From positions 1,674,001-1,738,000 of the forward strand of contig CBDCOU010000003.1 of NCBI GenBank assembly GCA_965219935.1: 64,000 nucleotides of DNA, written 5' to 3'. The position numbers and the translations under genes are program-made. Under the pieces are notes generated by a model. That model was not told the DNA's origin, ran no database searches, and saw nothing but the letters and a program-made list of their open reading frames with translations. This document shows positions 9,558 through 19,989 of the stretch, piece by piece; the first letter of the stretch is position 1; the number at the start of each line of letters is the position of its first letter. The stretch is from Bin34 sp965219935 (GTDB taxonomy: Bacteria > Chloroflexota > Anaerolineae > Caldilineales > Caldilineaceae).

Positions 9558-9862
9558 GTGCGAACAGGTTGTTGAAACAAACGCAGGACTGATCCCTGCC
9601 CTCGGAAAAGAAGCATGGCCGCGGCGGCTCGTACCCGTTGGCAGCCCAAGGGAAATTGCAGCCAGTCCGGCACCGAACCGGGCCCGCGGTCCCTGCGGTG
9701 CATGATAGCAAGCTGATAGCAAGTTGATAGCAAGCAGAAGCATACAGTTCAGGCGTCCTGCCCGTATCCGACCACTCCCCATCACGTCGGACCGCTCCGG
9801 ATTCCGACCCCGTTGATTCCGCTATACTGGCCGCGCCTGAAACTTTCCGGTGGACATGGACC
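9558..9862. other. Divergent intergenic region
   Basis: About 305 bp between the ABC exporter gene (minus) and the glycan block (plus). It must hold both promoters. Near 9706-9735 the octamer GATAGCAA/GTTGATAGCAA occurs three times in tandem (GATAGCAAGCT, GATAGCAAGTT, GATAGCAAGCA), a possible operator or slippage repeat. No gene is seen. Confidence 0.4.
9706..9737. repeat. Three tandem 11-bp GATAGCAAG(C/T)(A/T) repeats
   Basis: Around position 9706-9737 the sequence GATAGCAAGCT, GATAGCAAGTT, GATAGCAAGCA repeats head to tail three times with 1-2 changes. It lies in the divergent intergenic region between the exporter gene and the glycan block, so it may be a set of protein-binding sites; this is inference from position only. 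Confidence 0.55.
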
Positions 9863-11236
9863 GTGCCCAACACAATTGAACTGACATCGGCAACCTCGAT
9901 CAAGACCGGCATCCGGCTCCTACTGGACGAACTCGAGGATTGGCTGGACAGCACACTGGATCACCACTTGGCCCTGGACTGGCAGGGGATCCACGACGAG
10001 GCCACGTTTGTCACAGCCTGGGCCGGCTACTACGCCTATAGGGGTGACACGCGCGTTAAGCAGTTGGCCCTCAACCTCTTTGACAAGTGGCAACGGTGGG
10101 CTGAAACCAATCTGGTTCACGGTTACTTCCCGCGCCAAGAGGTACACCATGGCACCGAGCACTTCATTATCTTCCTCGACTGGTTGTGCCGGATTGCGCC
10201 TGAACGCGAAGAGGTTGCGGCCGCGTTGGAAGACGGAGCCCACCACGTCGGCAACTGGGGCGACGGTGCACCCGACTGGTACGACCCGGAGCAAAACCGC
10301 TTCCTGAGCTACGACCTGGGCACGGTTCGGACCGGCTGCGAGGGGTTCAACTTCGTGGACCACATGCGCATGGTGCACCTTGCGCTGGCGGCCTGGCATG
10401 CCACGGGCGGCGCTCGCTACTTGGATCTGGCTCTCACATACGCCCGAACCTGGGCCGACGCCATCAATGAATCGGCCGACATCCCACTGTTCCTCGATCC
10501 GGACCACCACTCCCAAGCAGAACTTGAACAGCTCCTCCACAGTTTCCTGAAAGCCGCGCCCCAGCAGATCAACGGCCATGCCAGAGTGGAGAACCACGTG
10601 GCCAGCGGCACACCCAAGGCACTGCTCGATGTTTGGCGGGCAACCGAAGACGACGGCTGCCGCCACGCGGCCCTGAAGCTGGCCCAAGCCTGCGTTCCCT
10701 ACCTTGCCAGTCCCGTGGCCAACCCGGCCGGCCACGTCCTGTCCCTAATGCTGCGGGCCAAAGCCACGCCCGAAATACTGGGCCTGGACAACAATCCCTT
10801 TCCCGATGCGGATGAATGGCGCCCGTTGGACGGATGCTCCATGACCATCCGGACCGAGTCGGGATCCCCTTGGCAAGACAGCCTGGGCTACCGCTTCGAC
10901 CTTCCCGCCTGGCAATTGCGAGACGGTACCGGCAATGCCGTGGCGGAGCGTCCGGCCCCCGGCAACCTTGTACTGGCCTGGGAACTGTCCGGCCGGGAGC
11001 AATACGCCCTGGACGCCTGCACGATGGCGCTGGGCCGCCTCCGGCTGGCGCGGAACACATTCCGAGACGGTCGACATCATGGATGCACCGCGCAAAGCAT
11101 CGCCGCGACGGTGCGGGGCCACGGGCGGTGCTGGGGCATCGGAGACGTGTCCGCCATCTTGGCCAATCCCGCCGTCCAGGCTGCATGCAACCTCCCGCCG
11201 GCCACCCCGTCCGGCCCAACCCCGATCACCAATTGA
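9863..11236 (+). CDS. Uncharacterised (alpha/alpha)-barrel, glycosidase-like protein linked to glycogen genes
   Basis: 457 residues, starting at GTG 9863; the product lacks a signal peptide, so it is cytosolic. The sequence is helical and rich in Trp, His and acidic residues (TAWAGYYAYRGDTRVKQLAL, LVHGYFPRQEVHHGTEHFI, DWYDPEQNRFLSYDLG), the look of six-hairpin glycosidases and related lyases, but I recognise no named family and cannot place catalytic residues. It precedes glgA by 57 bp, and glgA-glgB follow without a gap, so a role in alpha-glucan or linked sugar metabolism is likely. It could equally be an epimerase of the N-acylglucosamine epimerase type, which shares this fold. Confidence 0.55.
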   Translation: MPNTIELTSATSIKTGIRLLLDELEDWLDSTLDHHLALDWQGIHDEATFVTAWAGYYAYRGDTRVKQLALNLFDKWQRWAETNLVHGYFPRQEVHHGTEHFIIFLDWLCRIAPEREEVAAALEDGAHHVGNWGDGAPDWYDPEQNRFLSYDLGTVRTGCEGFNFVDHMRMVHLALAAWHATGGARYLDLALTYARTWADAINESADIPLFLDPDHHSQAELEQLLHSFLKAAPQQINGHARVENHVASGTPKALLDVWRATEDDGCRHAALKLAQACVPYLASPVANPAGHVLSLMLRAKATPEILGLDNNPFPDADEWRPLDGCSMTIRTESGSPWQDSLGYRFDLPAWQLRDGTGNAVAERPAPGNLVLAWELSGREQYALDACTMALGRLRLARNTFRDGRHHGCTAQSIAATVRGHGRCWGIGDVSAILANPAVQAACNLPPATPSGPTPITN

Positions 11237-11293
11237 ACCGCTGCTGGCGGCTTGCCGGAAACACTGCGCGCCCGACCCTGTGTGCGGAAACCC

Positions 11294-13078
11294 ATGACCC
11301 TGCCCCTGGTTGTCCACGTCACACACGAAGCCGGCCTGAAAATCGGCGGTATCGGCGCGGTCCTGGAGGGCCTGTTGGCCTGCGATGCCTACACCGATCA
11401 GGTTCAACGCACCATCCTGGCCGGCCCGTTTCCGGCCTGGGATCCGGCCCAGATGGATCGCATCGTGTCGCAGCAATCCCGGCTCCAGGTCCGTTATGCC
11501 AGTCGCTACGGCATCTACGGACTGGTTCCGCCGGACTTGGGCAAGCAGTTCCATCGCCTGGAACGGGAGCTGAACATCAGCATCTTCTACGGCCTGACAC
11601 CGTACGGGACATCCCGCCACGAAGTGCTGCTGGTCGACCCGACCCACCTGCTCCCCGATGCGGCCAACCTCTTTGCCTACGACCTTTACGCGAACTACCA
11701 CCTGCAGACGGACCGCTACGCATACGATGCCGAGTGGACCGGCTTTGTTCAACTGGCAACCGTGTTGGCACAAGCCATCGAAGCCCTGGCAGCGGATGCG
11801 ATGCCGGGGCGGGAGAACCGGTTCGCGATTGCCCATGACTGGATGGGCCTGCTACCAGTGTTGGCACTCCAGTTGCAAGGGGCTGACCGCTGGAGCACGG
11901 TCTACTATGCGCACGAAGTCGCACCGGTGCGACGCTTGGTGGAGGAACACGAGGGACACGACACCCGGTACTACAACGTAATGCGCAAGGCCGAAGGGAG
12001 CGGGGTGTTTTTGGACAACGTCTTCGGTCCCCAGGACGATTGGTTCAAGGTGCCGCTGCTGCACCAGGCCTCCCGGTGCGATGCCGTCCTGGCCGTCAGC
12101 GATCTCGTCCGCGACGAACTCCGGTTTCTGGGGACCGGATTCGCCGACGCACCGATTGATCTCGTGTACAACGGCATTCCGTCACAAGCCACCACCCTGG
12201 ACGAGAAGAATACGTCCCGAGACAGACTGCGATCCTACTGTCGGGAGCTGCACGGCTTCCTCCCGGACTTTGTATTCACCCACGTGACCCGCATGGTGCC
12301 TTCCAAGGGCATGTGGCGGGATGCGAAGGTGCTGTCGCATCTGGCCCGGCGCCTGGCAGACGAGCTTGATCAAACCGCAGTCCTGTTCGTGCTCAGCACC
12401 GGCACGGGTACCGGACGTGCACCTCACCAGGTGCACGCCTGGGAGGAAACCTATGGTTGGCCCGTGGGGCACAGGGCGGACAACGGGGACCTCGTCGGGA
12501 TGGAAGCCGCCTACTTCTTCGACGTGGTTGAACCGTTCAACCACGGCCACGACAACGCCAAAATCGTGTTCGTCAACCAGTTCGGCTGGGACCGGGCACA
12601 CTGTGGGCGGCGCATGTCCGACGACATGTCCTTCGTTGACATCCGCCGCGGCTCGGATCTGGAATTCGGCCTTAGCATTTACGAACCGTTCGGCATTGCC
12701 CAACTCGAGGCATTAACGCACGGCGCAGTCTGCTGCATCAGTTCGGCGTGCGGCTGCCGGGGATTCGTCGCACGGGTGGCCGCCGCCGGTACGCCCACCG
12801 CGTTGGTAGTCGAAGCAGACTGCATTTCGCTGCCTGACGACGGCTGGATCCACTCCCCCTGGGACGCGCTCCACATCTCACGATGGCAACGGAACCGGCT
12901 CGAGGAATACCAAAGCGAGCAGACGGCCCGGGAGATTTTGAAGGTGCTTGCCCGCAACGACGACGAACGAAGCCGCAACCTGGCGTGGGGGCAGGCGGCC
13001 AGCGCGGCCATGGGCTGGGATACGGTCGCGCGGGACCTCCTGCTGCCCGCCCTGCACCGCCTGAGAACACAGGCATAG
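11294..13078 (+). CDS. glgA: Glycogen synthase-like glycosyltransferase
   Basis: 594 residues, GT-B fold. It should add glucose from a nucleotide sugar to alpha-1,4-glucan in the cytosol. The N-terminal Rossmann domain starts VVHVTHEAGLKIGGIGAVLEGL, the Lys-x-Gly-Gly-(I/L)-(G/A) donor-site motif of glycogen synthases. RFAIAHDWMGLLPVLAL and YYAHEVAPVRRL follow. The C-terminal domain has FVFTHVTRMVPSKGMWRDAKVL and GLSIYEPFGIAQLEALTHGA, the E-x7-E motif. It is longer than E. coli GlgA (about 477), with an insert around residues 380-440, and resembles eukaryotic/actinobacterial variants. The start ATG at 11294 lies just before the donor motif. The stop is 1 bp before the glgB start, so the two are translationally coupled. 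Confidence 0.85.
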   Translation: MTLPLVVHVTHEAGLKIGGIGAVLEGLLACDAYTDQVQRTILAGPFPAWDPAQMDRIVSQQSRLQVRYASRYGIYGLVPPDLGKQFHRLERELNISIFYGLTPYGTSRHEVLLVDPTHLLPDAANLFAYDLYANYHLQTDRYAYDAEWTGFVQLATVLAQAIEALAADAMPGRENRFAIAHDWMGLLPVLALQLQGADRWSTVYYAHEVAPVRRLVEEHEGHDTRYYNVMRKAEGSGVFLDNVFGPQDDWFKVPLLHQASRCDAVLAVSDLVRDELRFLGTGFADAPIDLVYNGIPSQATTLDEKNTSRDRLRSYCRELHGFLPDFVFTHVTRMVPSKGMWRDAKVLSHLARRLADELDQTAVLFVLSTGTGTGRAPHQVHAWEETYGWPVGHRADNGDLVGMEAAYFFDVVEPFNHGHDNAKIVFVNQFGWDRAHCGRRMSDDMSFVDIRRGSDLEFGLSIYEPFGIAQLEALTHGAVCCISSACGCRGFVARVAAAGTPTALVVEADCISLPDDGWIHSPWDALHISRWQRNRLEEYQSEQTAREILKVLARNDDERSRNLAWGQAASAAMGWDTVARDLLLPALHRLRTQA

Positions 13079-13079
13079 C

Positions 13080-15342
<2,263 letters not shown>

Positions 15343-15350
<8 letters not shown>

Positions 15351-16575
15351 ATCCAAGGCATGGGACGGTGTCCAGCTCCACGCCATTGCCGGCGGTTCCG
15401 TATACGGGACGGCAATCCCGGACGCTCCGACAACCGTAAGCCGCGACCCGATTTTCATTGTCGGGGACCACATCGCCACCGAAGGAGACGCGCAGTCGCA
15501 TACAGGGGACTGGGTCCAGTTCGAAGCGGACGGGCTGCATGTGCTGCCCGGATTCGTCGATGTCCACGTTCACGGTGGAGGCGGCCACGATGCCATGTCG
15601 GGTGATCCGGACGACATTCAGGGCATGGGCCGGTTTCATGCACGGCATGGCACCACCGCCCTGGCACCCACCACCGGCACGGCCCCCAAGGCCACGATCC
15701 TGAATGCCGCCCGCGCCGTCGGGGAGGCCATGACCCGACCAACCATGGGCGCTCGCATCGTGGGGGCCCACATCGAAGGTCCGTTCATCAATCCAGCCTG
15801 GGCAGGTGCCCAAAATCCTGCCCACATTGTTGCCATTGACCTTCCGTTTGTGCGGCAGTTGGCCGCCACCGAAGCTGTGAAGTTGATGACATTCGCACCG
15901 GAACTTCCAAGGGGAGGCGAACTCACCAAGGAACTGCTCCGCCACGGAATCGTGCCGGTCATGGGGCACACCGGCGCCACATGGGCCCACACGGCCGAAG
16001 CCGCCGATCTGGGTGTTGTCCAGGCCACCCACACCTACAACGCCATGCTGGGGCTTCATCACCGGGAACCGGGCGCGTTGGGCCGCATCCTGCTGGACGA
16101 CCGCATCCAAGGCCAGTTGATTGCAGACAATATCCATGTCCATCCCGGCGCCATGCAGCTTCTTTGGCACTGCAAGGGCCCCCTGGGTGTCATGCTGATT
16201 ACCGATGCGATTCGGGCCGTGGGCCTGCCGGAGGGCGAGTACGAATTTGGCAGGCTTCCGGTGACCGTGAAGGACGGGGCGTGCCGGCTGCCCGACGGCA
16301 CGCTGGCCGGCAGCATTGCCACCATGGACGTTTGCCTGCGCAACCTGATGGGTGCGACAGGCCTGGACCTTGCGGAGGTGTGGCAGGCCTCCAGCCTGAT
16401 TCCCGCCGGTTCACTGAAACTCGACTACACCATCGGCCACTTCGCAACCGGGTGCATGGCAGACATCGCAATCGTGGATGACGACATCCACGTGGCGGCC
16501 ACGATCGTTGGCGGCCGGGTCCAATACCTGGATTCTGCCTACGCGGACCGGATTTCAGGCGTTCAACGTCCCTAA
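15343..16575 (+). CDS. nagA: N-acetylglucosamine-6-phosphate deacetylase
   Basis: 410 residues, amidohydrolase family. It deacetylates GlcNAc-6-P to GlcN-6-P during amino-sugar recycling. Signatures: the metal motif GFVDVHVHGGGGHDAM (residues about 66-80), HIEGPFINPAWAGAQNP, PVMGHTGATWAH, THTYNAMLGLHHREPG and the catalytic Asp in MLITDAIRAVGLPEG. The ATG at 15343 lies inside the end of glgB, so translation is coupled. The TAA stop at 16573-16575 is part of the CTAA target duplication of the transposon-like unit that begins at 16576, so the insertion left the protein intact. Confidence 0.93.
16572..16575. repeat. Left CTAA target-site duplication
   Basis: CTAA directly before the left inverted repeat; its last three bases are the nagA stop codon. 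The same four bases follow the right inverted repeat at 18554-18557. Confidence 0.75.
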
Positions 16576-16612
16576 TACTACAGTTGCAAGTTAGCTGGTT
16601 GCCGTTGTTGGC
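16576..16612. repeat. Left terminal inverted repeat of the IS701-type unit
   Basis: 37 bp beginning TACTACAGTTGCAAGTTAGC. It pairs with the right end (18517-18553) with 3 mismatches. On the minus strand it includes the transposase stop codon (TAG at 16580-16578), a feature of IS701 3' ends. Confidence 0.8.
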
Positions 16613-16760
16613 GGCGGTAGTGGCAATCCTGCGTCACCCACTGGCGGTGGCGGCACCGGAACGACCAGGCCAGGATCGCCTGGACCGTGGCCGGCACCTG
16701 CAGCCACAAGCGCTGCAGCAGGGGGCATCGGACCAGGAACGCTCGTCCACGAACTGTTGC
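16578..16760 (-). pseudogene. IS701-family transposase, C-terminal fragment (left end)
   Basis: On the minus strand the last ~55 codons read QRLWLQVPATVQAILAWSF, then RCRHRQWVTQDCHYRRQQRQ and PANLQL before the TAG in the inverted repeat. This is the usual tail of IS701 transposases (ILAWS-x-RRRHQ ... CHYRRR ... LQL). Upstream sequence up to about 17000 continues in broken frames without a recognisable DDE core, so the 5' half is lost. Confidence 0.7.
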
Positions 16761-17021
16761 CGCGAGCGCGCTGGGGCTGCCACCCGCGCCCACCGCCGGC
16801 GACGTAGCCAGCCGCCTTGATTTCCCCTTGCAGTACCGGAAAACGGAACCTCTCCTCGACGGTCTGCGCCGGGCCCCCGCTCGTGCACGCGGCAGACCGC
16901 GCACCGCGGTCCTTGACAACACCGCCCTGCAACGTCCCTGCCAGCTAGGGAAACCCATGCGGACTTGGGGGCGCGCGGCCTCCGGCCGTGGTACCCGCCG
17001 GCCTACCGGCCGGAGCCGAAC

Positions 17022-17060
17022 GGCCGCGTGCGGACCCGCCAGGCGGGTCCGCACGCGGCC
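17022..17060. repeat. Perfect 39-bp palindrome (19-bp arms, 1-nt centre)
   Basis: The left arm GGCCGCGTGCGGACCCGCC (17022-17040) and the right arm GGCGGGTCCGCACGCGGCC (17042-17060) are exact reverse complements around a single A. No run of T follows, so it is not a standard terminator. A smaller CCGGCC-TA-CCGGCC pair sits just before it at 16998-17011. It lies inside the transposon-like unit between the left transposase relic and the lipoprotein gene. Confidence 0.9.
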
Positions 17061-17183
17061 ATGTCCCAACTCCAGCATGCATATCGAATGGACATGTTGT
17101 GTCTCCGAGTTGCGGAATGAAACCGCATCAACCGACTCTTTCGTTACCCAAAATAATTGCCGTACGGCATCTCCGTGTGCGAC

Positions 17184-17212
17184 TTGACATTAACGGCGAC
17201 TTCGGACAGGAT
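17184..17212 (+). promoter_or_regulatory. Possible promoter of the cargo lipoprotein gene
   Basis: TTGACA at 17184-17189, a 17-bp spacer, then CAGGAT at 17207-17212. The -35 box is perfect, the -10 box weak. It is about 170 bp upstream of the lipoprotein start. Confidence 0.35.
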
Positions 17213-17379
17213 TTGTCGTCACGAATCGGATCCAACGGCCTCCACCCGCACGACGGGAGGGAGGGGATGGTGCAGGCCGGGCACCTTGACGCTCCCGGCC
17301 CCGACGCGGAGGGCCGCCCTGGCGCGGCCGGCCGCGATAGCCGACACCCGGGGTCCGGCCGGGAGCGGGAGGAGGAGCC

Positions 17380-18420
17380 ATGGCGCGGTGTCTGATGATC
17401 CTATGGGCGGGTTGGCTGGTGGGCCTGGCCCTGGGCGGCTGTGCGGCCCCGACGGACGCGACCGCGGTCGCGACGCCGGCGGCGACACCGACGGTGCCCG
17501 CGGCCGCGGCGGCCACCCCGGCGGCGCCCGCGCCCGGACTCGAGGTGCTGACCTTCCACACGCACCAGGTGCCCTCCTGGATCCGGTACCGCAACGTGGA
17601 TGCGAGCGGGGCCCGGCAGCTGACGGGCGCCTCCTATCCCTTTGTGCATGTGGCCACGGGGCCGGGCGGTCCGCTGGCGGCGGCGCCGGACGCGGCGACC
17701 CTGGCGGCGGTGCGGGCGCAGTACGGTGCGGGTTCGGCGGACCGCATCGACGGCTGGTGCGACACGACCACGCTGGCGGGCATCAGCCCGGACCTGTTTT
17801 GCCGGCCGGGGACGGCCGCGTGGCCGGTGGGGTGGGGGTATCTGGTGTTGTACGCGGCGGCGGGGGGCCCGGCGGTGGCGGTGACCACGGCCTTTGCCTG
17901 GCACCCGCCGGCGGTCGCGGGGCCGGTCCCGCCGGCGCGCGGGTCGGACGCCGCGCCAGGGTCGGCGGCGGCCCCGGCTCCGGAGCAGGGGACGGGCGCG
18001 ACCCCGGCCGGGTCGGGCGGTGCGTCCGCGCGGTCGTCGGCGGGGCAGGGGCCGGAAGCGCCGGTGGCCGCGGGCGCGGGGGCGGCACCCGCGGCTGGGG
18101 GGGAGGCGTCTGCGCCCGCGGCGGCGCAGGCGGGGGCCGCCACGGGTGCCCCGGACGTGGCGGTCGCCACGGCGCCCGAGGCCGGGTCGGCCCCCCTGCC
18201 GGTGGCGCAGCAGCAGACCGCGGACCCACCGCCCGCCACGCCCACCCCGAAGCCACCCGCCACGGCCACGCCGCGGCCGCGGCCCAAGGCGCCGGCCACC
18301 AATACCCCGGTGGTGGGCGATACGCCGGCCGAATCAGGGAGGATAGAGGACGTACCGAGGGAACCCGAAGAGGAATGCACCTCGCCGATCGGGTGTGATG
18401 GGGGATATGACAATGAATGA
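17380..18420 (+). CDS. Ala/Pro/Thr-rich lipoprotein, transposon cargo, function unknown
   Basis: 346 residues. The signal peptide ends in a lipobox LALGGC (Cys about residue 22), so the protein should be lipid-anchored outside the membrane. A short globular part (about 55-170) includes LTFHTHQVPSWIRYRN, DGWCDTTTLAGISPDLFC and a hydrophobic strand; it has a Cys pair that could form a disulphide. Residues 180-310 are a disordered Ala/Pro/Gly/Thr tail ending in TPKPPATATPRPRPK-type repeats, then an acidic C-terminus with two Cys (EEECTSPIGCDGG). A strong ribosome-binding site (GGGAGGAGGAG) precedes the ATG. GC content is extreme and codon use is unlike neighbours. I recognise no family; the tail may be a cell-wall spacer. 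Confidence 0.65.
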   Translation: MARCLMILWAGWLVGLALGGCAAPTDATAVATPAATPTVPAAAAATPAAPAPGLEVLTFHTHQVPSWIRYRNVDASGARQLTGASYPFVHVATGPGGPLAAAPDAATLAAVRAQYGAGSADRIDGWCDTTTLAGISPDLFCRPGTAAWPVGWGYLVLYAAAGGPAVAVTTAFAWHPPAVAGPVPPARGSDAAPGSAAAPAPEQGTGATPAGSGGASARSSAGQGPEAPVAAGAGAAPAAGGEASAPAAAQAGAATGAPDVAVATAPEAGSAPLPVAQQQTADPPPATPTPKPPATATPRPRPKAPATNTPVVGDTPAESGRIEDVPREPEEECTSPIGCDGGYDNE

Positions 18421-18454
18421 GCCCGCGGCCCCGCCGGCGGGGACGCGCCCGGGG

Positions 18455-18551
18455 GGCGGCCGGAGAGCCGGTGCCGACCACGGTCCAGGCGCTCCTGGCC
18501 TAGTCGTTCCGGCGCTGCCGACAACGACAACCAGCTAACTTGAAACTGTAG
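18455..18551 (+). pseudogene. IS701-family transposase, C-terminal fragment (right end)
   Basis: The plus strand reads VPTTVQALLA, a TAG where the left copy has Trp, then SFRRC, RQRQPANLKL and TAG at 18549-18551. It is the counterpart of the left-end fragment with a 36-bp deletion and a nonsense mutation, and it points outward in the opposite direction. Confidence 0.7.
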
Positions 18552-18553
18552 TA
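18517..18553. repeat. Right terminal inverted repeat of the IS701-type unit
   Basis: Reverse complement begins TACTACAGTTTCAAGTTAGC; 34 of 37 positions match the left end. CTAA (18554-18557) follows. Confidence 0.8.
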
Positions 18554-18576
18554 CTAATCCACATTCGAATCGGGGA

Positions 18577-19518
18577 TCAGGGCAGCTCCATGCCCACCGT
18601 GTCCACGGCTCCCGCCTGTTCAAGACGGGAGGCAAGTTCGGTCTGCCGGTCGCGTCCGCACAGGACCAACACCAGTCCCCCCAGGCCGGCACCCGACACC
18701 TTGGCCGCGGCCGCGCCGCCGGCCAGGGCGGCTTCGATAAGCCGTTCGCAGACCGGATGGCTGACCCCAATCCTGCGCAGGTACTCCTGGTTGCGATTGA
18801 GCAAGTCAGGCAAAACGTCCATGTTGCCCGCCATCAGGGCATCCTTCACCGCGAGGCTGACAGAGCCCATTTCCCCCAGCCATCGGTCATAGTCGGCAAC
18901 ATTGGCATGCCGACGAGCAGCCACCCCGGCTACGGCTTCGGCGGTGGAGGCGCGCACCCCGGTGTCGGCGAGCAGAAAGGTTGCCTCTGCCTGGGTTTGC
19001 ATCCGGCTTGGGCCTGCCGTTCGTTCAAACCAGACCGGTTGTTCCCAGACCACCACCGCGTTGTCCACGCCGCTGGGATTGCCGTGTTGCACCACCTCGC
19101 TGTCCAGGACGATGCGATTTACTTCCTCATGCGATAGGGGCATCGACAACGCATCGCCGACAGCCCGCGCCAAGGCACAGGCAGCCGCCGCGCTGCTCCC
19201 CATCCCACCAGCAACGGGGATGTTGCCCCTCAGACAAATCATCCAGTCCGGAAGCCCTGCATGCCCGGCCAAGTCCAACACGGCCTGCAACACTCCGGTT
19301 AGGGCCGGCAGCGGATTGGGTGTGCGACCCGGACGCGCCACTGCCTGCATCTGTTCCGAGGCAAACACGGTGCCATACCCCGGCGACGCCGCATGGATGT
19401 AGGCATGCAACCTGCGCTCGGCAACGGGCATGGCAACCGCGCCATGTCCGTACACCACTGAGTGTTCCCCTGTAAGGATGGCTTTGCCAGGCGCGCTGGC
19501 ATGGCTCAATAGCGACAC
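18577..19518 (-). CDS. mvk: Mevalonate kinase (GHMP kinase family)
   Basis: 313 residues. It phosphorylates mevalonate with ATP in the mevalonate route to isoprenoids. GHMP signatures: APGKAILTGEHSVVYGHGAV at the N-terminus, the ATP loop IPVAGGMGSSAAAACALA near residue 110, HGNPSGVDNAV (the substrate/catalytic Asp region) and the C-terminal KVSGAGLGGLVLVL. Presence of a mevalonate-pathway enzyme in a GC-rich bacterium fits Chloroflexota. No other pathway gene is adjacent. The stop is 19 bp from the right end of the transposon-like unit. Confidence 0.9.
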   Translation of the reverse strand: MSLLSHASAPGKAILTGEHSVVYGHGAVAMPVAERRLHAYIHAASPGYGTVFASEQMQAVARPGRTPNPLPALTGVLQAVLDLAGHAGLPDWMICLRGNIPVAGGMGSSAAAACALARAVGDALSMPLSHEEVNRIVLDSEVVQHGNPSGVDNAVVVWEQPVWFERTAGPSRMQTQAEATFLLADTGVRASTAEAVAGVAARRHANVADYDRWLGEMGSVSLAVKDALMAGNMDVLPDLLNRNQEYLRRIGVSHPVCERLIEAALAGGAAAAKVSGAGLGGLVLVLCGRDRQTELASRLEQAGAVDTVGMELP

Positions 19519-19989
19519 TGCGACTCCGGGCGTGCGGGAGAAAGAGACTTGCCCCTGATAATCGGGCCATTCAAGGCAGTCGGGGCCATGGCAGCAACTC
19601 CGGGGATTGTTTCAATGAGGGCGGGCATTGGTGCGGCGGCCTGCAAAGGAGGGCCCCGTAAGCGGCGGCCTCATCGGTTACCGCCACTCACACCGGCCTG
19701 CCGAACCAGACCATGGCAGTGCCAAGCGGCGGCGAAGCCGTGGTTGCAGGGCTCCAAGGCGGAACAGAGCTCCGGGAAGGATTGTCGCGCACCTGTACCA
19801 CAAGCGTTCATCGGGAGACGTGCGCAGGCTGTTATGGGTTTGACAACCACATTCCATGGCTTATCCCTCTTTGCACACCCCCACAGGGGCGACGCGCATG
19901 GCCACAGCCTCCCCACGTGTCCCCAGTCCACTGCAAGCCGCATGCAATGGGTTAGGATTGACACACGTGGTTGACAGAGGACAAGGGCC
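19519..19989. other. Intergenic region without a recognised gene
   Basis: About 470 bp. Short frames on both strands show no family resemblance. Two TTGACA hexamers near 19958-19977 precede the coiled-coil gene and may be part of its promoter. The composition is patchy, and the stretch 19630-19830 may be decayed DNA. Confidence 0.35.

Larger units (their letters stand above)
16576..18553. mobile_element. Transposon-like unit with IS701-type ends, CTAA target duplication and one cargo gene
   Basis: The unit starts TACTACAGTTGCAAGTTAGC at 16576 and, read on the other strand, ends with TACTACAGTTTCAAGTTAGC at 18553. The ends match at 34 of 37 positions, and homology continues further inward with a 36-bp gap. 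CTAA flanks both sides (16572-16575 and 18554-18557), which fits the YTAR target preference known for IS701 elements. Each end also encodes the last residues of an IS701-type transposase pointing outward, so two transposase 3' ends lie in inverted orientation. No intact transposase is present; the only good gene is the lipoprotein at 17380-18420. It separates the convergent nagA and mevalonate kinase genes. Confidence 0.8.

Noticed and set aside
17157..18398. A 413-codon Gly/Arg-rich frame overlapping the lipoprotein gene
   Set aside because: Extreme GC keeps all frames open here; only the 17380 frame has a signal peptide, lipobox and ribosome-binding site.
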